A stretch of DNA of 64,000 bases from Agaribacillus sp965228415 (GCA_965228415.1 OZ245814.1:7130001-7194000); one strand, 5' to 3'. Shown: positions 19,224 to 28,025, counted from the stretch's first letter. The notes: a model not told the origin generated them from the letters alone. Numbers and translations are program-made.

Positions 19224-20753
19224 ATGAGTGAAATGATATTGATTTTGGATTTTGGCTCTCAATACACGCAATTAATTGCCAGACGGGTCAGAGAGCTAAA
19301 TGTTTACTGCGAAATTCATCCTTATAATCATATTCCCGAATTTACCGATAATGTAAAAGGAGTTATCCTATCCGGAAGCCCCTGTTCGGTGAGAGAGGTT
19401 GATGCGCCATCTGTTGATTTAAAAAAATTGACTGATCGGCTGCCGGTTTTGGGCGTATGTTACGGTGCCCAATTAATAGCACACCTGAATGGAGGAGAGG
19501 TTTTGCCTTCGCAAATCCGCGAGTATGGCCGGGCCAAATTAAGCAAGGTGGATACCCACAATGAATTGATGAAGGAGATGTCACTCAATTCCCAGGTTTG
19601 GATGTCGCACGCGGATACCATCGCAGCGTTGCCATCGGATTTTGAAGTGATCGCCAGTACGCCCACTGTGGACATCGTCGCTTTTAAGCTGACCGGAAAG
19701 GAAACTTACGGCATTCAGTTTCATCCTGAAGTCACCCATTCTATTGAGGGAAAAACAGTATTAAGAAATTTTGTTGTACATATATGTCAATGCAGCCAGG
19801 ATTGGACACCGGACATTTTTGCGGAAACCACCATTGCCGCATTAAAGGAAAAACTGGGTAGTGACAAGGTTGTTTTGGGACTCTCCGGGGGCGTTGACTC
19901 CAGTGTTGCCGCCACGTTAATTCACAAGGCCATAGGCAAAAATTTGCACTGCATTTTCGTAGATAACGGCCTATTGCGAAAAAATGAATTTGAGGATGTT
20001 TTAAATTCCTATAAAGGCATGGGGCTTAACGTAAAAGGTGTTGATGCCAGGGAGCAATTTTATCAGGCATTAGCCGGTCAAACAGACCCGGAAAAGAAAA
20101 GAAAAGCTATAGGTAAGGTTTTTATAGATGTATTTGACGCTGAGGCACATAGTATTGAGAACGTTAGCTGGCTGGGGCAAGGTACCATTTATCCGGACGT
20201 AATTGAATCGGTATCAGTAAAGGGGCCGTCGGCGACCATCAAATCTCACCATAACGTAGGGGGATTGCCGGATTATATGAAGCTAAAGGTAGTGGAGCCT
20301 TTGAATACGTTATTTAAAGATGAAGTGAGATTGGTAGGCAAGACCTTGGGTATTGACGATACAATCCTTGGACGCCATCCTTTTCCCGGTCCGGGCCTCG
20401 CCATCCGCATTCTGGGAGAAATAAATGAGGAAAGAGTTAAAATTTTGCAGGAAGTTGATTATATTTTTATCCAAAGCTTAAAAGCCTCGGGGTGGTACGA
20501 TAAAGTATGGCAGGCAGGCGCAATCTTGCTGCCGGTACAATCCGTGGGGGTAATGGGCGATGAAAGGACCTATGAGGGGGTTGTGAGTTTGCGCGCTGTC
20601 AGTAGCGTGGATGGAATGACAGCGGATTGGAGCCATTTGCCCTATGAGCTTCTTGGCGATATTTCTAATGAAATTATCAACAAGGTCAAAGGCGTTAACC
20701 GGGTGGTTTATGATATCAGTACTAAGCCGCCTGCGACTATAGAATGGGAATAA
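19224..20753 (+). CDS. guaA: GMP synthase (glutamine-hydrolysing)
   Basis: 509 residues, the normal length for the fused enzyme. The glutaminase domain (1-190) has the triad C79 (GVCYGAQ), H167 and E169 (FHPEV). The ATP pyrophosphatase domain carries the P-loop SGGVDS at 221-226. The C-terminal dimerisation part ends with the family signature ISTKPPATIEWE. It converts XMP, ATP and glutamine to GMP in purine synthesis. Two genes follow at 13- and 14-bp spacings, giving a guaA, periplasmic-binding-like, hemL transcription unit. Confidence 0.97.
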   Translation: MSEMILILDFGSQYTQLIARRVRELNVYCEIHPYNHIPEFTDNVKGVILSGSPCSVREVDAPSVDLKKLTDRLPVLGVCYGAQLIAHLNGGEVLPSQIREYGRAKLSKVDTHNELMKEMSLNSQVWMSHADTIAALPSDFEVIASTPTVDIVAFKLTGKETYGIQFHPEVTHSIEGKTVLRNFVVHICQCSQDWTPDIFAETTIAALKEKLGSDKVVLGLSGGVDSSVAATLIHKAIGKNLHCIFVDNGLLRKNEFEDVLNSYKGMGLNVKGVDAREQFYQALAGQTDPEKKRKAIGKVFIDVFDAEAHSIENVSWLGQGTIYPDVIESVSVKGPSATIKSHHNVGGLPDYMKLKVVEPLNTLFKDEVRLVGKTLGIDDTILGRHPFPGPGLAIRILGEINEERVKILQEVDYIFIQSLKASGWYDKVWQAGAILLPVQSVGVMGDERTYEGVVSLRAVSSVDGMTADWSHLPYELLGDISNEIINKVKGVNRVVYDISTKPPATIEWE

Positions 20754-20766
20754 CCAAAATTACATA

Positions 20767-22470
20767 ATGAGACAAATCTTTAATCACTTTCTTTTATTTT
20801 TCCTTTTGGTTGCCTTTGCATCCCAGGGGCAAACAAGCTCGAGTATTACCAGTAAATATGATAACGGTAAGGACTTATTTGGGCTGGGAAAATACAAACT
20901 GGCCATGGAGGAATTTCGCCAGGTGATTACCAGAACAGAAAACAATCCTTACCTGGAATATGCCTCCTTCTATTTTGCGGTTTCCGCCTACAATTCAGGC
21001 CAATCTGTTGTTGCAAATACCATGTTCCATCAAATTGAAAGGAAATATCCGGAGTGGGACAAAATTGATGAAGTATTTTTCTGGCTGGCAAAAATAGATT
21101 TTGAAAGCAATGATTACCTGGGAGCGTTGATCAATATCAATAGAATTCAAAGTCGAACTATAGCAGAAGAAGCAAGAAAAATGAAAAATCATTTTCTGGC
21201 GCAGCTGGAGAATGTGGATGAGTTAAACGTGTTGCTTTCCAAAAATCCCTATGATAAGGATATTGCCGAATTTCTTGCGGAAGCTATTATCAAACAGCCC
21301 ATCGTGGAGCAGGACCGTAGCCTGCTGGAGTTTTTGGTCAATGAGTTTGAACTTAATCCGGTCAAATACGATAAAGCTAGAATTTTTAGCTCCCGGAAAA
21401 AGGATAGCTATAACGTGGCGGTGGTTTTACCATTTATGACCGACAAATTGCAATCCGAATCGCTGACGTTGGGTAGAAATCTGGTGCTGGATCTGTATGA
21501 AGGAATAAAAGTGGGTGTTGACAAACTTGAGAAATCGGATATAAAAATAAATCTATTCGCCTTCGATACTAAAAAGGATAGCCTCACTACCCGTAAATTG
21601 ATTGAAAACGGGGAGTTATCTAATATGGACTTGATCATCGGGCCCCTGTCCGAGGCAGCAACCGGTATGCTTTCAAATTATTGCTTTGAAAGAAGGATTA
21701 ATATGGTGAATCCATTGTCCTATAATTCAAGGGTAATCGGCAATAATCCTTTTTCTTTTTTGTTTAAGCCCAGTTTGGAAACGCAAGCTTTCAAGGCCGC
21801 GGAATATGCTGCCAAAAATTTTGAAAGACGCAGGCTAAAAATATTTTACGGCGAATCCGTAAAAGACTCGGTGCTGGCACATAGTTATAAGTCAAGGATA
21901 GAAGTTGATTCGTTTGAGGTCGTAGGCATTCACAAAATATCCGCTGGGAAAGCCAGAGATATCATTACCTTGCTAAACGCTCAAAATTTGATTAATGAGA
22001 CCAACGAAGATAGTTTAGGACACGTTTTTTTGGCATCGGACAATGGCTTGTTAATGGCCAACATCATCGCTGCCCTGGAAGCAAGAGGAGACCATTTACC
22101 GCTGATTGGAACTGAATCCTGGCTAAACACCCGCGCCATTGAGTTTGATCAGGTAGACAGACTTGGCATTAGCATTATATCTCCTAACTATATCGATTAT
22201 TCCAAAGAGAGCATTGAGCTTTTTAGAAAATTTTACCATAATCGCACCAACGTATTTCCGTCCAGGTGGGCCTACAACGGTTATGCTTTAATCAACTTTT
22301 TTGGTAAGATGTTAAATGAACATGGCGTTTACTTTCAGATTGCCTTCAAGAATATGGGCCAGGTGCGGGGCGAAATTTATGAAGGATTTAATTACACAAC
22401 GGGAAATGATAACCAGTACACACCGCTAGTCAAATTCATAGAGTCAGAGCTAAAGGTGGTAAACAAGTAA
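20767..22470 (+). CDS. Periplasmic-binding-fold protein with N-terminal TPR-like region
   Basis: 567 residues. The signal peptide is residues 1-22 (LLVAFASQGQ). Residues 30-190 form TPR-like helices (LFGLGKYKLAMEEFRQVI, YFAVSAYNSGQS). From about 210 the sequence (YNVAVVLPFM ... LVLDLYEGIKVGVDKL ... DLIIGPLSEAATGMLSNYC ... SFLFKPSLETQ) follows the type I periplasmic-binding fold seen in branched-chain amino acid receptors and in LpoA-type activators. The TPR plus binding-fold order is that of LpoA, an outer-membrane activator of PBP1A, but there is no lipobox, so a soluble periplasmic protein is more likely. A role in the cell envelope is inference. It is embedded between guaA and hemL. Confidence 0.72.
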   Translation: MRQIFNHFLLFFLLVAFASQGQTSSSITSKYDNGKDLFGLGKYKLAMEEFRQVITRTENNPYLEYASFYFAVSAYNSGQSVVANTMFHQIERKYPEWDKIDEVFFWLAKIDFESNDYLGALININRIQSRTIAEEARKMKNHFLAQLENVDELNVLLSKNPYDKDIAEFLAEAIIKQPIVEQDRSLLEFLVNEFELNPVKYDKARIFSSRKKDSYNVAVVLPFMTDKLQSESLTLGRNLVLDLYEGIKVGVDKLEKSDIKINLFAFDTKKDSLTTRKLIENGELSNMDLIIGPLSEAATGMLSNYCFERRINMVNPLSYNSRVIGNNPFSFLFKPSLETQAFKAAEYAAKNFERRRLKIFYGESVKDSVLAHSYKSRIEVDSFEVVGIHKISAGKARDIITLLNAQNLINETNEDSLGHVFLASDNGLLMANIIAALEARGDHLPLIGTESWLNTRAIEFDQVDRLGISIISPNYIDYSKESIELFRKFYHNRTNVFPSRWAYNGYALINFFGKMLNEHGVYFQIAFKNMGQVRGEIYEGFNYTTGNDNQYTPLVKFIESELKVVNK

Positions 22471-22484
22471 TCTTTATATTATTC

Positions 22485-23777
22485 ATGCTAAACAATAGTA
22501 GAAGTCAGGTATTGTTTAATCAGGCTAAGCAATATATTCCTGGCGGCGTTAATTCTCCAGTCAGAGCGTTTAAAGCAGTTGGGGGGGATCCGCTATTTAT
22601 AAAAAGGGCGTCAGGCGCTTATCTTTATGATGAAGATGGCAACGGTTTTATAGACTTTATCAACTCGTGGGGACCCATGATTTTGGGACATGGTAATGAG
22701 CTTATTGAAGCAGCTGTAACCGAAGCGGTTAAAAGCTCTTTGTCTTTTGGCGCTCCTACAAAGAAAGAAGTGGATATTGCCGAGTTAATTACCCATATGG
22801 TACCATCGATTGATAAGATAAGAATGGTTAATTCCGGTACCGAGGCCACCATGTCTGCCATCAGGGTAGCCAGAGGATATACCGGCCGGGATAAGATCAT
22901 TAAGTTCGAAGGATGTTATCATGGCCACGGAGACTCGTTTTTAATTGCCGCCGGTAGCGGCGTCGTTACCATGGGATCTCCCGATAGCCCGGGAGTGACA
23001 AAGGGAACCGCAAAAGACACCTTACTGGCTCCTTTCAACGATTTGGATAAGGTAAAGGATTTAATAACTGCCAACCCCGATCAAATAGCCAGCATTATTC
23101 TGGAGCCGGTAGCCGGTAACATGGGATGTGTATTGCCCGAACCGGGATTTTTACAGGGACTCCGGGATGTCTGCGACCAACGGGGTATCGTCCTGATTTT
23201 TGATGAAGTAATGACCGGTTTTCGCCTGGCAAAAGGAGGAGCACAGGAATTGTATGGTGTTATGCCTGACCTCACTACTTTAGGCAAAATTATCGGTGGA
23301 GGAATGCCGGTTGGCGCTTATGGCGGTAAAGAAGAAATAATGAATTATGTGTCTCCGGAAGGCCCTGTTTATCAGGCAGGTACTTTATCCGGCAACCCGA
23401 TTGCCATGGCCGCCGGGTACACCATGCTTTCCTATCTTAACGAGCATGATGATATTTATCAGCAGATAGAAAGAAGTACGCAAAAAATTGTTGCAGGCAT
23501 CAAAAAGAATCTCGAATTACTAGGGCTAAACCATACTGTTAACCAGGTCGGTTCCATGTTTAGCCTGTTTTTTTCCTCGGAAAGAATTGTTGATTTTGAA
23601 CTTGCCAAAAACTGTGATACGGAAAAGTTTGGGCGGTATTTTAAAGCTATGCTAGACCGGGGAGTGTATTTGGCTCCTTCCCAGTTTGAAACTTTGTTTG
23701 TTTCCTCTGCCATTGGCGAGGCTGAAATTAACAAGACTGTCGAGAGCAATTACGAGGTGTTGAAGCTATTGATGTAA
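22485..23777 (+). CDS. hemL: Glutamate-1-semialdehyde 2,1-aminomutase
   Basis: 430 residues, standard length. PLP-binding residues are visible: D240 in LIFDEVMTGFR and the Schiff-base K268 in TLGKIIGGGMPVGAYGG. NSGTEATMSAIRVARG (117-132) and YHGHGDSFL are characteristic of hemL, as is the start YIPGGVNSPVRAF. It makes 5-aminolevulinate in the C5 tetrapyrrole route. It begins 14 bp after the upstream gene. About 320 bp without a gene follow. Confidence 0.96.
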   Translation: MLNNSRSQVLFNQAKQYIPGGVNSPVRAFKAVGGDPLFIKRASGAYLYDEDGNGFIDFINSWGPMILGHGNELIEAAVTEAVKSSLSFGAPTKKEVDIAELITHMVPSIDKIRMVNSGTEATMSAIRVARGYTGRDKIIKFEGCYHGHGDSFLIAAGSGVVTMGSPDSPGVTKGTAKDTLLAPFNDLDKVKDLITANPDQIASIILEPVAGNMGCVLPEPGFLQGLRDVCDQRGIVLIFDEVMTGFRLAKGGAQELYGVMPDLTTLGKIIGGGMPVGAYGGKEEIMNYVSPEGPVYQAGTLSGNPIAMAAGYTMLSYLNEHDDIYQQIERSTQKIVAGIKKNLELLGLNHTVNQVGSMFSLFFSSERIVDFELAKNCDTEKFGRYFKAMLDRGVYLAPSQFETLFVSSAIGEAEINKTVESNYEVLKLLM

Positions 23778-24098
23778 TTCCGATATGCACCTGGGTCCAG
23801 GTTTCCCTGGCTAAAAAGAGGTAGTCCGCAGATTCTTGGGCCTATTGGCAACAAACATCAAAAAAATACCTTTCTAAAGGCATAATTATGCATTATTATC
23901 AGTAAATTCCATGAGTTAACTGTCCCAAGTAAGTTTCTCTTCAATTAAATTCTCTACTACCCGGCATTTTAAAGCTATTTTATATAGTGCTTAAAATTAT
24001 TTAGATAACTAAAGTATTGAATAATCATTCATTTTATTTAAAAATCAAAACAAATTGGGGGTTACATATCTTTAGTTATAAAGATATAAAAGCAAACA
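23778..24098. other. Intergenic, 321 bp, between hemL and the CapD-like gene
   Basis: A small hairpin, ACCTG-GGTC-CAGGT, sits at 23789-23802 but has no T-run, so a terminator is doubtful. The rest is AT-rich and holds the presumed promoter of the next gene, including TATCTTTA shortly before its ATG and a TTGAAT-type dyad (listed separately). No open frame or RNA gene is seen. Confidence 0.4.
24018..24031. promoter_or_regulatory. Operator-like dyad upstream of the CapD-like gene
   Basis: TGAAT-AATC-ATTCA, perfect 5-bp arms around a 4-bp centre, 67 bp before the start of the gene at 24099. The surrounding 18 nt match the dyad in front of susC (42918-42935) at 15 of 18 positions. The pattern is of the TetR-operator kind, but the protein that binds it is unknown. 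Confidence 0.3.
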
Positions 24099-26021
24099 AT
24101 GAAGCGTTTTTTTAAAAGCTTACGAATTCTTCCCCGCTGGATCATATTATTAATTGACCTGATGATCATATTTGCCGGGGTTATGCTGGCATATGCCTTG
24201 CGGTTCAATTTTGTGATTCAGGACATCCTCAATCATGACATTGAACAGGGGCTGCTGCTTTTTTTGGTTGCTTCAGCGATTGCGATCCTGATAACGCAAA
24301 GTTATTCCGGCATCATTCGCTTCACAACCTTGCAGGACGGACTACGCATTGTTTACATGTGTACCCTGGCTACATTGATGGTCCTGATTGTTAATTTGAT
24401 ATCCCTTAATCTTGGTGTAAGTCTTATTCCAAGATCAGTGATTATTATCAGCTACTTTAATGCGATTACGTTTCTGTTTTCTTACCGGCTCATTGTAAAA
24501 TACATTTTTACCTATTTTACCAATGCTATCAAACATTTTTCCAATGCTGCGATTTTCGGAGCCGGAGAGTTTGGGCTGCTCACCAAGCAAGTTATTAATC
24601 ACGATCAAAAGTCCAATTTGAAGGTAGTAGCTTTCCTGGACGATGATCCCCGAAAGATCGGGAATGTTATCAATGGCGCCAGAGTTTACAAGGCCTCTAC
24701 CGAACTTCCGTATCTCATCGATAAATATGATGTCAAAGAATTGATTATCACTATTCGCGATTTGCCGCTGGAGCGAAAAAACGAAATTGTTGATCTTTGC
24801 CTGGAACACGGTGTAAAAGTGCGGATAATTCCTAAAACAGACGATTGGGTAAAAGGAGAATTGGACCTGCAACAAATTCGCGAAGTCAAAATTGAGGATT
24901 TATTGGGCAGGGAATCCGTAGAACTGGATAACCGCGAGGTAAAAGATCAGATAAAAGGGAAAACCGTGCTGATAACCGGTGCCGGTGGTTCTATTGGTAG
25001 CGAAATGGTCAGACAAGTGGCGGCCTGTCTCCCCGATACTTTGGTACTGCTGGATCAGGGAGAAACACCGCTATATGAAATTAACCGGGAAATGAAAGAT
25101 TTTTCAGCCTATGTGAAGGTTGTGCCGGTAGTTGCGGACGTTTCCGAACCATTGAGAATGGAAAAAGTTTTTGCCTCGTTTCAACCCCAGATCGTTTTCC
25201 ATGCCGCCGCTTACAAACATGTACCGATGATGGAAAAAAATCCATCTGAAGCAGTGCTTTGCAATGTTTTAGGTACCAAAACGCTGGCTGACCTGGCTAT
25301 AAAATATAAGGTGGATAAATTTGTCATGATTTCAACCGACAAAGCGGTAAATCCAACTAATGTCATGGGTGCCACCAAGAGAATTGCCGAGATATATGTA
25401 CAGTCAGTGAATATGTTTTTAAATAAAAACCAGGAAAAATGCACCGCGTTTGTTACTACCAGATTTGGCAATGTGTTGGGCTCAAATGGATCGGTAATAC
25501 CACTTTTTAAAAAGCAAATAGAAGAAGGGGGGCCGGTAACCGTAACCGATCCGGAAATGACTCGCTATTTTATGACTATTCCCGAAGCTTGCCAGCTTTC
25601 CCTGGAAGCCGGAATTATGGGCAAGGGGCCTCAAATATTTATTATTGATATGGGAGAATCGGTTAAAATTGTGGACCTGGCTGAAAAGATGATACAATTG
25701 TCCGGTAAAAAATTGGGAAAAGATATTGAGATTGTTTTCACAGGATTGAGAGAGGGCGAAAAACTTTATGAGGAATTACTAAACAACCAGGAAAATACGC
25801 TACCAACGCACCACCCCAAGATAATGATCGCCAAAGTAAGGGAGGAAGCTTTTGAGGAGGTAAAAGCAAAGACCTTAAAGTTAATTGAGTTGGCACAGCG
25901 AGGCCTGGAATATGAACTGGTAGAACTGATGAAGGAAATCGTTCCGGAATATGTTAGTAACAATTCCAAATTTGAAGAACTGGACAGGAAAACAAAAAAA
26001 TATATTGCGCGGAAAAATTGA
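24099..26021 (+). CDS. Membrane UDP-sugar 4,6-dehydratase of the CapD/WbpM/PglF family
   Basis: 640 residues. Four membrane helices in residues 14-135 are followed by a first Rossmann-like domain (AAIFGAGEFG, 150-158) and a catalytic SDR domain with VLITGAGGSIGSE (290-302). The modified SDR active site STDKAVNPTNVMGATKR spans 412-428, with Met in place of the usual Tyr, as in PglF and WbpM. These enzymes convert UDP-GlcNAc to a 4-keto-6-deoxy sugar, the first step to di-N-acetylbacillosamine, QuiNAc or FucNAc for O-antigen, capsule or glycoprotein glycans. No other glycan-synthesis gene is adjacent, which is unusual because relatives commonly sit in polysaccharide clusters. The IS110 insertion lies directly downstream in the opposite direction. 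Confidence 0.93.
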   Translation: MKRFFKSLRILPRWIILLIDLMIIFAGVMLAYALRFNFVIQDILNHDIEQGLLLFLVASAIAILITQSYSGIIRFTTLQDGLRIVYMCTLATLMVLIVNLISLNLGVSLIPRSVIIISYFNAITFLFSYRLIVKYIFTYFTNAIKHFSNAAIFGAGEFGLLTKQVINHDQKSNLKVVAFLDDDPRKIGNVINGARVYKASTELPYLIDKYDVKELIITIRDLPLERKNEIVDLCLEHGVKVRIIPKTDDWVKGELDLQQIREVKIEDLLGRESVELDNREVKDQIKGKTVLITGAGGSIGSEMVRQVAACLPDTLVLLDQGETPLYEINREMKDFSAYVKVVPVVADVSEPLRMEKVFASFQPQIVFHAAAYKHVPMMEKNPSEAVLCNVLGTKTLADLAIKYKVDKFVMISTDKAVNPTNVMGATKRIAEIYVQSVNMFLNKNQEKCTAFVTTRFGNVLGSNGSVIPLFKKQIEEGGPVTVTDPEMTRYFMTIPEACQLSLEAGIMGKGPQIFIIDMGESVKIVDLAEKMIQLSGKKLGKDIEIVFTGLREGEKLYEELLNNQENTLPTHHPKIMIAKVREEAFEEVKAKTLKLIELAQRGLEYELVELMKEIVPEYVSNNSKFEELDRKTKKYIARKN

Positions 26022-26108
26022 TTAAATGCCCGTCTTCCAATATCACTCACTGGCTCACTGGCGCATTCTATGATAAAATCAACAAAACTTAACTGTATTT
26101 TGTAAAGA

Positions 26109-27092
26109 TTAATATTTAGCTACCTGTATGTAAGGAGTAGCTCTGTTAACAGTTGCAAAGACGCGTGCGATCAATTTGTTTCTTACCGCATTTAAGACAG
26201 CCATTTTGTTTTTGCCCTGTTTAACTTTTCGTTCAAAATAAGCTTTAAGCTCTCGATCATGACGAATAGCATTGAGTGCTCCCATACTGAGCAAAGCCTT
26301 AGCTTTTTTGTTGGCCAGGTGGTTCACTTTGCTTTTACCCCTGATAGTTTTTCCTGATGAATATTCGAAGGGAGCAATCCCAGAATAGCAAGCAAATTGC
26401 CTGGCAGTTTTAAATGCATTAAACCCTCTTGTAGTGATGATCAGATAAATGGCAATTTGAGGTCCTATGCCTGGCACGGATTGACATAACTCAAAGCAAT
26501 CTTTTAGCTTGGGAGCAGCACTGATCAGATCAATCATTTGTTTATCAATGCTATCTATTTGCTTTTGAATTTTGTTGATAACCTGCTCAGTGGATCTGTG
26601 AATGGGGCTGTATAAATCTTTGCTAATGAACTGGTTCATTTCTTTGACAGGCACAGCAACCACTTTTTTAGCCTTTACCAACCGCTCCCTATGGCCAAAG
26701 AGCAACTTTAGTTTCATGATAAGCTTTTCAGGTAATATGGTCACTGATAGCTCATTTTGAAAAAGGAAGCCATATCTGGCTATGGTTCTTGCGTCTGCCT
26801 TGTCATTCTTTCCACGTTGGATGCCCATTGATTTTTTAATTTGCGCAGCGGCAATTAAAGTGTAAGCTATTTTATTCTCGGACAGAAAACTACAAACTGG
26901 AAAAGTATAAATACCAGTATGCTCCAAGCAAACCAGTACTTGTTGCTTTTCGCCCAATAATTCAAGGATTTGTTGAAAGCCCTGATCTGCATTTTTAACC
27001 CTGAAAAAGGTGGGTTGTGATTCTGAATAAAGACAAATGTCAAGGTGACTCTTAGACACATCAATGCCCATAACTTTTAAATACTTTTTCAT
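26109..27092 (-). CDS. IS110-family transposase (DEDD recombinase)
   Basis: 327 residues from the ATG at 27090-27092 (MKKYLKVMGIDVSKSHLD). The frame stays open upstream to 27368, but that part is poor protein sequence and overlaps RNA-like stems, so I exclude it. The RuvC-like DEDD quartet is D11 (GIDVSK), E57 (CLEHTG), D97 and D100 (KNDKADARTIA). The C-terminal Tnp_20 domain has VPGIGPQIA and the active serine in EYSSGKTIRGKS (S245/S246). Length matches a complete, apparently active IS110 transposase. Such enzymes recombine at a short core (commonly CT) under guidance of a bridge RNA encoded upstream in IS110-group elements. The gene looks intact, so insertion may be recent. Confidence 0.93.
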   Translation of the reverse strand: MKKYLKVMGIDVSKSHLDICLYSESQPTFFRVKNADQGFQQILELLGEKQQVLVCLEHTGIYTFPVCSFLSENKIAYTLIAAAQIKKSMGIQRGKNDKADARTIARYGFLFQNELSVTILPEKLIMKLKLLFGHRERLVKAKKVVAVPVKEMNQFISKDLYSPIHRSTEQVINKIQKQIDSIDKQMIDLISAAPKLKDCFELCQSVPGIGPQIAIYLIITTRGFNAFKTARQFACYSGIAPFEYSSGKTIRGKSKVNHLANKKAKALLSMGALNAIRHDRELKAYFERKVKQGKNKMAVLNAVRNKLIARVFATVNRATPYIQVAKY

Positions 27093-27119
27093 AACTTTAT
27101 ATGATTTCATTAATGCCTT

Positions 27120-27445
27120 GTAATAGGTCTGAAAACCTAATATTCTATTTAATGCAAATCTATAAGACAGCAGAGGACTGATGCGCCAGATAAGTCGTAA
27201 TCTTAGCAGGTCACTATAGTTCACCTCTGCTGTTTTGATTCGTGAATAAATATAAATATTTCCAGGCAGGTAAATATAAAGGCAGGTCCTCCGGTCCTGT
27301 GCCATTCGTAGGCTATCAACGGTCCCCTGTGCCAATCGGCAAAAAAGGTGATAACCAAAAGGAAGCAACCAATGAATAGATAAGTCTAGCGCAAATTCGC
27401 AGATCTTATTTAAGCCGCACAGGTTGAGGACAACCTGCGCTAGTG
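27120..27445 (-). ncRNA. Candidate IS110 bridge RNA region
   Basis: Non-coding DNA just upstream of the transposase with strong secondary structure. A small hairpin TAGGT/ACCTA lies near 27123-27137. A perfect 10-bp stem ACAGCAGAGG (27167-27176) with CCTCTGCTGT (27224-27233) encloses about 47 nt able to form an inner TAAG/CTTA hairpin, leaving two-sided internal loops as in bridge-RNA guide loops. Further upstream, CTAGCGCA (27386-27393) pairs with TGCGCTAG (27436-27443), and inside it CAGGTTG-AGGA-CAACCTG (27420-27437) forms a tight hairpin. The loop of the 10-bp stem has GCAGGTC (27206-27212, plus strand), identical to one end of the 23-bp repeats. Exact RNA ends are unknown. Confidence 0.45.
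27282..27304 (+). repeat. 23-bp exact direct repeat, copy 1
   Basis: Begins GCAGGTCCTCC and ends TCCTGTGCCA; identical to 27470-27492, 188 bp away. A degenerate partial copy, CGGTCCCCTGTGCCAAT, follows near 27319. This copy may mark the left junction of the IS110 element with target-derived DNA. Confidence 0.8.
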
Positions 27446-27469
27446 ATGTGCCTGAAAAACCGTGCTGGT

Positions 27470-27492
27470 GCAGGTCCTCCGGTCCTGTGCCA
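27470..27492 (+). repeat. 23-bp exact direct repeat, copy 2
   Basis: Identical to copy 1 over 23 bp; the flanks differ on the low-coordinate side directly outside the match (GCTGGT here, ATAAAG there). A further loose relative, CCGGTACCCTGTGCAAT, occurs at about 42660-42676, so this may be a dispersed repeat that the element targets. Confidence 0.8.
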
Positions 27493-27649
27493 ATAAGCCA
27501 ATTAAAAAAAATATTTTTCAGATTTTAAACCTTTTCAAACTTTGAGGGTCAAAGGAGCAGTTTAACAAAATCATAGATAACAGGCAGGTGTTTTGTTGTG
27601 CCGCAATTTAACAACAGTAAAATAGCTGCGAAACTTAAAATTTCTTAAT

Positions 27650-27967
27650 ATGAAAAAGTTACTTAGATTATTTGTCTTGACCCTAACTTACTTTATTATA
27701 TGCAATTTTCAATTTGATGCACAAGCCCAGGTAATTGTAAGAGTGAAACCAGTACGCAAAAAAGTAGTCGTGGTTAAACCGGTGAAAAAAAGAAGGAATC
27801 ACGTCTGGGTCACCGGTCATTGGAAATGGAATAAAAGAACAAATGCTTATGTATGGACCGATGGATATTGGGTTAGAAAAAGAAAAAACTTTGCCTATAT
27901 CCCGGGTCATTGGAAACACGTGAGAGGAGGTTATAAATGGATACCAGGGCACTGGACTGCCGCCTAA
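27650..27967 (+). CDS. Secreted WxxGxW-repeat (YXWGXW family) protein
   Basis: 105 residues. The signal peptide runs to about residue 27 (FQFDAQAQ). The mature part is very basic (VRVKPVRKKVVVVKPVKKRR), then has four repeats of the type W-x-x-G-x-W: WVTGHW, WTDGYW, YIPGHW and WIPGHW. Such aromatic repeat proteins are small periplasmic or outer-membrane proteins without known enzymatic activity. It forms a single-gene transcript ending in a strong terminator right after the stop. Confidence 0.75.
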   Translation: MKKLLRLFVLTLTYFIICNFQFDAQAQVIVRVKPVRKKVVVVKPVKKRRNHVWVTGHWKWNKRTNAYVWTDGYWVRKRKNFAYIPGHWKHVRGGYKWIPGHWTAA

Positions 27968-27976
27968 CCTTTTAGC

Positions 27977-28025
27977 AAAACACCCCATAGAAAAGCTTGA
28001 AACCTGTTTTATGGGGTGTTTTTTT
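27977..28025 (+). terminator. Rho-independent terminator of the WxxGxW gene
   Basis: A 13-bp stem (27977-27989 with 28010-28022), GC core CACCCC/GGGGTG, followed by a T-run reaching 28025. It starts 10 bp after the stop codon of the gene at 27650. The A-run on the left side would allow termination in the opposite direction as well. Confidence 0.9.

Larger units (their letters stand above)
26040..27500 (-). mobile_element. IS110-family insertion, boundaries not resolved
   Basis: The element holds the intact transposase (26109-27092) and, upstream on the minus strand, a structured non-coding region. IS110 elements lack terminal inverted repeats, and none is seen. The downstream end should lie between the transposase stop and the CapD-like gene stop at 26021. 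The left end is probably near 27282-27304, where a 23-bp sequence also present at 27470-27492 stops matching. The outer coordinates given are estimates. Confidence 0.6.

Noticed and set aside
23789..23802. ACCTG-GGTC-CAGGT hairpin as a hemL terminator
   Set aside because: Five-bp stem, no T-run.
27093..27368. N-terminal extension of the IS110 transposase frame
   Set aside because: Low-quality protein sequence, overlaps perfect RNA stems and a direct repeat, and makes the protein about 90 residues longer than usual for IS110.
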